This document shows positions 60,001-64,000 of a stretch of 64,000 bases of DNA, piece by piece. The DNA is taken from NCBI RefSeq assembly GCF_008831285.2, contig NC_045142.1, forward strand, positions 23,743,300-23,807,299, in the 5' to 3' direction. The notes below the pieces were generated by a model. The model worked only from the letters and a program-made list of their open reading frames with translations, made no database searches and had not been told where the DNA came from. Every line of letters starts with the position of its first letter. The first letter of the stretch is position 1. A program made the position numbers and the translations under genes. The DNA is from Nymphaea colorata (taxonomy: Eukaryota > Streptophyta > Magnoliopsida > Nymphaeales > Nymphaeaceae).

Positions 60001-63000
60001 TTGATGCATTGGTATAATGGTTAGTTTTAGGACTTTATGTGTGATCGTCTCATTGTGTGGGCAAAAGATGCGATGAACCTCGTCCAACAAAGGGGTAAAC
60101 AGTCCCATGAGACCTGGGGACTGCTTAAGGATGTGGATGAAGCAACGTTCGCTCCATCAAGTTAAAATTGTCAATTAGTTGCATTTGAAATAATTGGCTG
60201 ACTGAAAGACACAACCATTGCATGGCCAACTTGATGCATTGGTATAATGGCCTTTTTTATGATGTTATGTTTGATCTTCACGTTATGGGCGCAAAAGATG
60301 CGATGAACCCTGTTCAACAAGATGGGAAACAGTCCCGTGAGACCTGGGAACTGATGAAGGAACTTGATGAAGCAATATCTCTACCATCTAGTTAAAAATG
60401 TCAATTAGATGCAATTTGGAAAATTGGCTGACTGGTTGTCAAAATCAATGCATAGCCAACTTGATGCATTGGTATAATGGTCAGTTTTAGGAGTTTATGT
60501 GTGATCGTCTCATTGTGTGGGCAAAAGATACGATGAACCTCGTTCGACAAAGGGGTAAAGAGTCCCGTGAGACCTGGGGACTGCTCAAGGATGTGGATGA
60601 AGCAACGTTCGCTCCATCAAGTTAAAATTGTCAATTAGTTGCATTTGAAATAAATGGCTGACTAACAGACACAACCAATGCATGGCCAACTTGATGCATT
60701 GGTATAATGGTTAGTTTTAGGACTTTATGTGTGATCGTCTCATTGTGTGGGCCAAAGATACGATGAACCTCGTCCGACAAAGTGGTAAAGAGTTCCATGA
60801 GACCTGGGGACTGCGAAAGGATGTGGATGTAGCAACGTTCGCGCCATCAAGTTAAAATTGTCAATTAGTTGCATTTGAAATAATTGGCTGACTGAAAGAC
60901 ACAACCAATGCATGGCCAACTTGATGCATTGTTATAATGGCCAGTTTTATGATGTTATGTATGATCTTCACATTATGGGCTCAAAAGATGCGATGAACCC
61001 TATTCAACAAGATGGGAAACAGTCCCGTGAGACCTGGGAACTGATGAAGGAACTTGATGAAGCAATATCTCTACCATCAAGTTGAAAATGTCAATTAGAT
61101 GCAATTGGGAAAATTGACTGACTGGTTGTCAAAATCAATGCATAGCCAACTTGATGCATTGGTATAATTGTCAGTTTTAGGAGTGTATGTGTGATCGTCT
61201 CATTGTGTGGGCAAAAGATACGATGAACCTCGTCCGACAAAGGGGTTAAGAGTCCCGTGAGACCTGGGGACTGCTCAAGGATGTGGATGAAGCAACGTTC
61301 GCTCCGTCAAGTTAAAATTGTCAATTAGTTGCGTTTGAAATAAATGGCTGACTAACAGACACAACCAATGCATGGCCAACTTGATGCATTGGTATAATGG
61401 TTAGTTTTAAGACTTTATGTGTGATTGTCTCATTGTGTGGGCAAAAGATACGATGAACCTCGTCCAACAATGGGGTAAACACTTCCGTGAGACCAAGGGA
61501 CTGTTCAAGGATGTGGACGACGCAACGTTCGCTCCATCAAGTTAAAATTGTCATTTAGTTGCATTTGAAATAAATGGCTGACTGAAAGACACAACCAATG
61601 CTCCCAAGTTTTGTTTTGCCTTAGAGTTTCTAGCTCTTTGTTCACAGCCTTCCTCCAATTAAGATCACCTTAATCCTAATGAAAGGACTTGGGCTCTTGA
61701 ATGCTATCAAGATTTCTAGTAAACTTGGCAGGGTAGTCAGAAATTTGATTGTACGACACATACTTGCTGATTGGGTAGGTTTCATAATCAACTAGGCGTG
61801 AAGGAGCTCGCCTAATCCTTTTTGATCTTCTGATAAGTGTTGGCTTGTTCTCTACATCTTCAGTAGTTGTTGCAAGTTCATGATCATTTGTGAGGCACTC
61901 ATTCTCAGCATGAGTTTCATTAGTAGCTTCATGTGCATCAGCCACAGACTTATTTTTAATGCATATTGAGTTTCAATCATTTTATAAAAGGTTTAAAAGT
62001 GAGAGAGCACTTCAGACTTATTTTTCATAAAATAGACCCATGTAGACTCAGAAAAATCATCAATAAACAACACATAGTAACAAAATCTATCCATAGAATC
62101 AATAGGCGTAGGGCCCCAAACATAAGAGTGTATCAAATCAAATGGTGTTTGGCTAATGGAATCAAATAAAGTAAATTTAGGTCTAGCCATTCTAGCAAAT
62201 TTGCACATTCCACACTCTCTACAATTGAAGCACAGATTAGGAAATAAGTAATCTAAAACTCTAGAAGATGGATGACCCATTCTTTGATGAATTTTGTGCA
62301 GGCATGTCTATCTTGTGACACCAAAGGCACCTTGGGCACCAGCCTTGACATGGTATATTTGCATGTTTTCCCACATATGAGGATGCATGAACATGTCCAC
62401 CCAGGCCACCTATCAGACTTCATAAACATGCATCTAAAATACAAGACCAGGTAATCAAAATCTGAAGAACAATCCCCAGCCAATAGAATAGAGAATGTCT
62501 ATGAATATAACATGCCTTTATATGGTCTACTTTGACAGTAAGTGGATCCTCATCAACCTGCAGCCAAATAAAACTGATAATAAATTATCACCTTAAAAAA
62601 TGGAGTGTGTAGTAGAAGGTCTTTTCATGTACTAATTTTATTGACAAACCATTTCAGTTATCTTCAGCCGTCGATGACCCAAAAGCACCACTTGCTCTCC
62701 TTGTATGTTGGTAATCTGTTTAAGAAGCACAAGTTAAAATTGAAAAAAAAAATTATTAGAAGTCCTCTAGCCAGAATGGATGATGGGTTTCAACTTTCCA
62801 CTAAGAAATAATCAAATATGACATAGCATCAACTATGTGCTACATAGGAAAAACTATTTTGAGACTTTTCTGGCCTTTCCAAATGATAGATACCTGTGCT
62901 AGAGTACCAACTTCATGGAGACGTTTAAACAACTCTTTTCCCTTCAAGTCATATATACTTTTTTCAGTCTCAGAACTCGTCACAAGGCTTGGATCAGTTC

Positions 63001-63488
63001 CAGGCTCATCTTTTACAAGAAAAGCACCAGCATATCGTACTGATCTCTTGTAGTTTTCCACCAAAGCTGCTAATAGTTTTGGATCCTGCGGAAATCCATA
63101 AATTTTCACTGAGGCTTCATTTAACAAAAACGAAGAAATCATTTGTACTTGTGTCTAAGATAAATGACCGTAAAAGCAAAACTAATTCGTTCCATTCAAT
63201 AGAGTTGTTAGATAAATCTCAAAGTTATGTGATATATGGCAGGATAGGACAAACAAGTTTGAAGGAAAAATATATGTTTCAACATCAGAGTATTTATGAA
63301 TAAAGCAAATAACAAACCATTCACTTTAGAAAATCAAAAAGAGTCAATTTCAAGTAAACATCCAAACCAGAATATAATGGAAGCCCCATCAAAATTTGTA
63401 TCAGAAAGATTGCCTACGATACCTTCACATATATTGGCATGTAAAATCCAGGAAACAACGGCCTATGTGCTAAGGGCAACGCCAAAAC
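48095..63488 (-). CDS. LON1: Lon protease homolog, mitochondrial type (5'-partial)
   Basis: ATP-dependent Ser-Lys protease of the organelle matrix (family S16), degrading damaged proteins. Nineteen exons: 63488-63423, 63085-62894, 62715-62650, 62557-62516, 58319-58197, 57404-57306, 56108-56043, 55956-55870, 55543-55504, 55407-55236, 54026-53902, 52111-51981, 51901-51797, 51644-51531, 50679-50512, 50328-50227, 49393-49130, 49032-48514, 48289-48095. They total 2676 nt, 891 aa plus TGA, with every phase agreeing. The first visible exon ([20 protein letters not shown]) opens the LAN substrate domain; the transit peptide lies beyond 64000. Walker A is GPPGVGKT (exon 12), Walker [11 protein letters not shown] (exon 13), sensor VLFVCTAN and arginine-finger region SPLLDRMEV (exon 15). 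Exon 17 (88 codons) is an acidic Ser/Thr/Glu-rich linker typical of plant LON1. The catalytic Ser is in [11 protein letters not shown] (exon 18) and the catalytic Lys in [10 protein letters not shown] (exon 19). Intron 4 starts with GC. Confidence 0.97.
52641..52959 (+). mobile_element. Probable solo LTR in LON1 intron 11
   Basis: A 319-bp block begins TGTTAAAGTTAACAGG and ends GGTTTTAACA (TG...CA). It has an LTR-like internal texture (TAAGGGTAGCCTTGTACTTA, AGAATGAAATAACATTGAAT). No matching 5-bp target duplication is visible (GTGCT versus TGAGA), so the ends or the origin are uncertain. A 32-bp direct repeat (ACATGAGATGG...CAATAGT) starts at its right edge and recurs at 53056. Strand is a guess from the R/U5-like order. 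Confidence 0.5.
56932..57160. repeat. Recent tandem duplication in LON1 intron 6
   Basis: About 115 bp beginning AATAATATGATAAAAG (56932) is repeated from 57056. The shared core from TTTCTGCTGTGATTTTCTGA to CCCACTCCGTGAA appears identical over more than 80 bp. Copy 2 lacks about 10 bp near its start. Confidence 0.9.
59257..59543 (+). mobile_element. Solo LTR with CAAAC target duplication
   Basis: 287 bp, starting TGTTAGAATACC and ending GTTTCTACA. CAAAC immediately precedes it (59252-59256) and follows it (59544-59548). Its right part (CCCGTGGTTTTTC, then GAGGTTTTCCACGTAA, ending GTTTCTACA) matches the LTR of the complete Copia in VPS51 intron 8 read on the minus strand, so it belongs to a related family. 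No internal region remains, which fits LTR-LTR recombination. Confidence 0.88.
59624..61603. repeat. 230-bp satellite with 690-bp three-monomer higher-order repeat
   Basis: The anchor AGTCCCGTGAGACCTGGG (or a variant) begins at 59641, 59871, 60101, 60331, 60561, 60791, 61021, 61251 and 61481, exactly 230 bp apart each time. Monomers fall in three types. A (GAACTGATGAAGGAACTTGA, CTGACTGGTTGTC): 59641, 60331, 61021. B (GGACTGCTCAAGGATGTGGA, CTGACTAACAGAC): 59871, 60561, 61251. C (CTGACTGAAAGAC, GATGTTATG): 60101, 60791, 61481. The order is (ABC)x3, with the last C cut short at 61603. No open frame is kept. Confidence 0.97.
61604..62325 (-). mobile_element. Internally deleted Copia polyprotein fragment
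   Basis: Minus-strand coding remains in order: pre-integrase [20 protein letters not shown] (about 62305-62245), [11 protein letters not shown], integrase start [14 protein letters not shown] (Asp replaced by Tyr), [24 protein letters not shown] then interrupts, followed by [14 protein letters not shown] (to about 61950). The frame jumps to the integrase-RT linker ([20 protein letters not shown], 61830-61770) and ends in the first RT residues ([13 protein letters not shown]...NKTWE) at 61604, where the satellite begins. The rest of integrase, most of RT, RNase H and both LTRs are missing. Confidence 0.88.
62514..62515 (-). promoter_or_regulatory. GC splice donor, LON1 intron 4
   Basis: The exon ends DHIK with ATAAAG|GCATGT. 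The next family-conserved exon starts at 58319 in phase 0 after a normal CAG acceptor. No nearby GT gives a frame-preserving junction. Confidence 0.75.
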
Positions 63489-64000
63489 CTGCCATGAAAA
63501 GACAAGTGACATTGAGATCTTTTATACCTATTGAATGACAGATATTTTATACCTACTGAATGACCAGATAACAAAAAAACGCATAAGCAACAGCAAACGT
63601 CGAACTAAAAAATGCCACACAGGAAAAAAAATATTACATAATGCAGACTTGGCAAGAAAGCGTGCTGGAATGGGCACAAAGCCCTTCATGAACAAGAGAA
63701 CACGCAAGCACACAAAAGCGCAAATAAGGCAGGCTTTGTGTTACATGACACTGTGCTACAGCGAACAGGATTACATACAGTTCAGACACCAAGATGACCA
63801 AATCCAATCCCTCTACATATCGAAGCCTCAATTCAAACCACACATTTACCCAATGAATCCTTCTACGTAGACAAATACCAGTTCAAGTCTAAAATTTATA
63901 TAGGTTCAATCCCTCTGTATCAGAGATGCCTACTTCAAATCCCATATGTCAACAAATCCAATCCATTTACACAAAGAAAAACCCAATTCAATCCTGAACT
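63489..64000 (-). other. LON1 intron upstream of the first visible exon
   Basis: Minus-strand intron sequence leading to the acceptor GGCAG|GTTTTGGCG at 63489. The 111-codon plus-strand frame at 63535-63870 shows no motif. The exon encoding the mitochondrial presequence lies past the window edge. Confidence 0.7.

Larger units (their letters stand above)
58320..62515 (-). other. LON1 intron 4 (4.2 kb, GC-AG) filled with repeats
   Basis: From the 3' end of the intron: unique-looking DNA (58320-59250), a solo LTR (59257-59543), a 230-bp satellite array (59624-61603) and a deleted Copia fragment (61604-62325). It separates [14 protein letters not shown] from [20 protein letters not shown], which join directly in the family. 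Confidence 0.85.

Noticed and set aside
59641-61603. Possible tRNA-like (TTGGTATAATGGTTAG) or C/D snoRNA-like (TTGATGA...CTGA) units in the 230-bp monomers
   Set aside because: No B box or cloverleaf was found for a tRNA. The C-box-like word is present only in monomer type A and no terminal stem pairs across the candidate.
1-64000. CRISPR arrays, bacterial operons, rRNA or clear tRNA genes
   Set aside because: None seen. The repeats present are microsatellites, satellites, minisatellites and retroelement parts of a plant genome.

Overview
This is nuclear DNA of a flowering plant. It is AT-rich and full of introns, microsatellites and retrotransposon debris. It carries one intact Ty1/Copia element with an initiator-Met primer-binding site, and genes of plant families. 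I cannot name the species. Every host gene I can support lies on the minus strand. From right to left they are LON1 (5' end beyond the right edge), VPS51, a broken FLZ zinc-finger gene, and a TRF2/HOY1-like protein gene.

Layout. 48095-63488: mitochondrial-type Lon protease, 19 exons in the window, 891 codons plus stop, every splice joining in frame; the transit-peptide exon is missing. Its 4.2-kb intron 4 holds a solo LTR, a 230-bp satellite with 690-bp higher-order structure, and a deleted Copia fragment. 44979-48094: intergenic. 14876-44978: VPS51, 20 exons, 775 aa, stretched to 30 kb by intron growth. Intron 8 carries a complete 5,332-bp Copia element (29868-35199) with identical LTRs and a 5-bp target duplication. 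5780-14870: intergenic, with a 90-bp minisatellite, tandem duplications and old repeat fragments. 5582-5779: first exon of an FLZ (DUF581) gene with two in-frame TGA codons and no second exon. 1005-4043: seven-exon TRF2/HOY1-like gene, 531 aa.

The host genes are unrelated housekeeping functions: organelle proteolysis, retrograde vesicle tethering, and a nuclear or unknown plant protein. They do not form a pathway or cluster. I found no evidence of a new multi-gene system. The most unusual items are the higher-order satellite inside the LON1 intron, the very young sense-oriented Copia in VPS51, two GC-AG introns that homology and phase require, and the FLZ pseudogene. All gene models come from manual splicing by motif, phase and recalled family similarity; no alignment was run.
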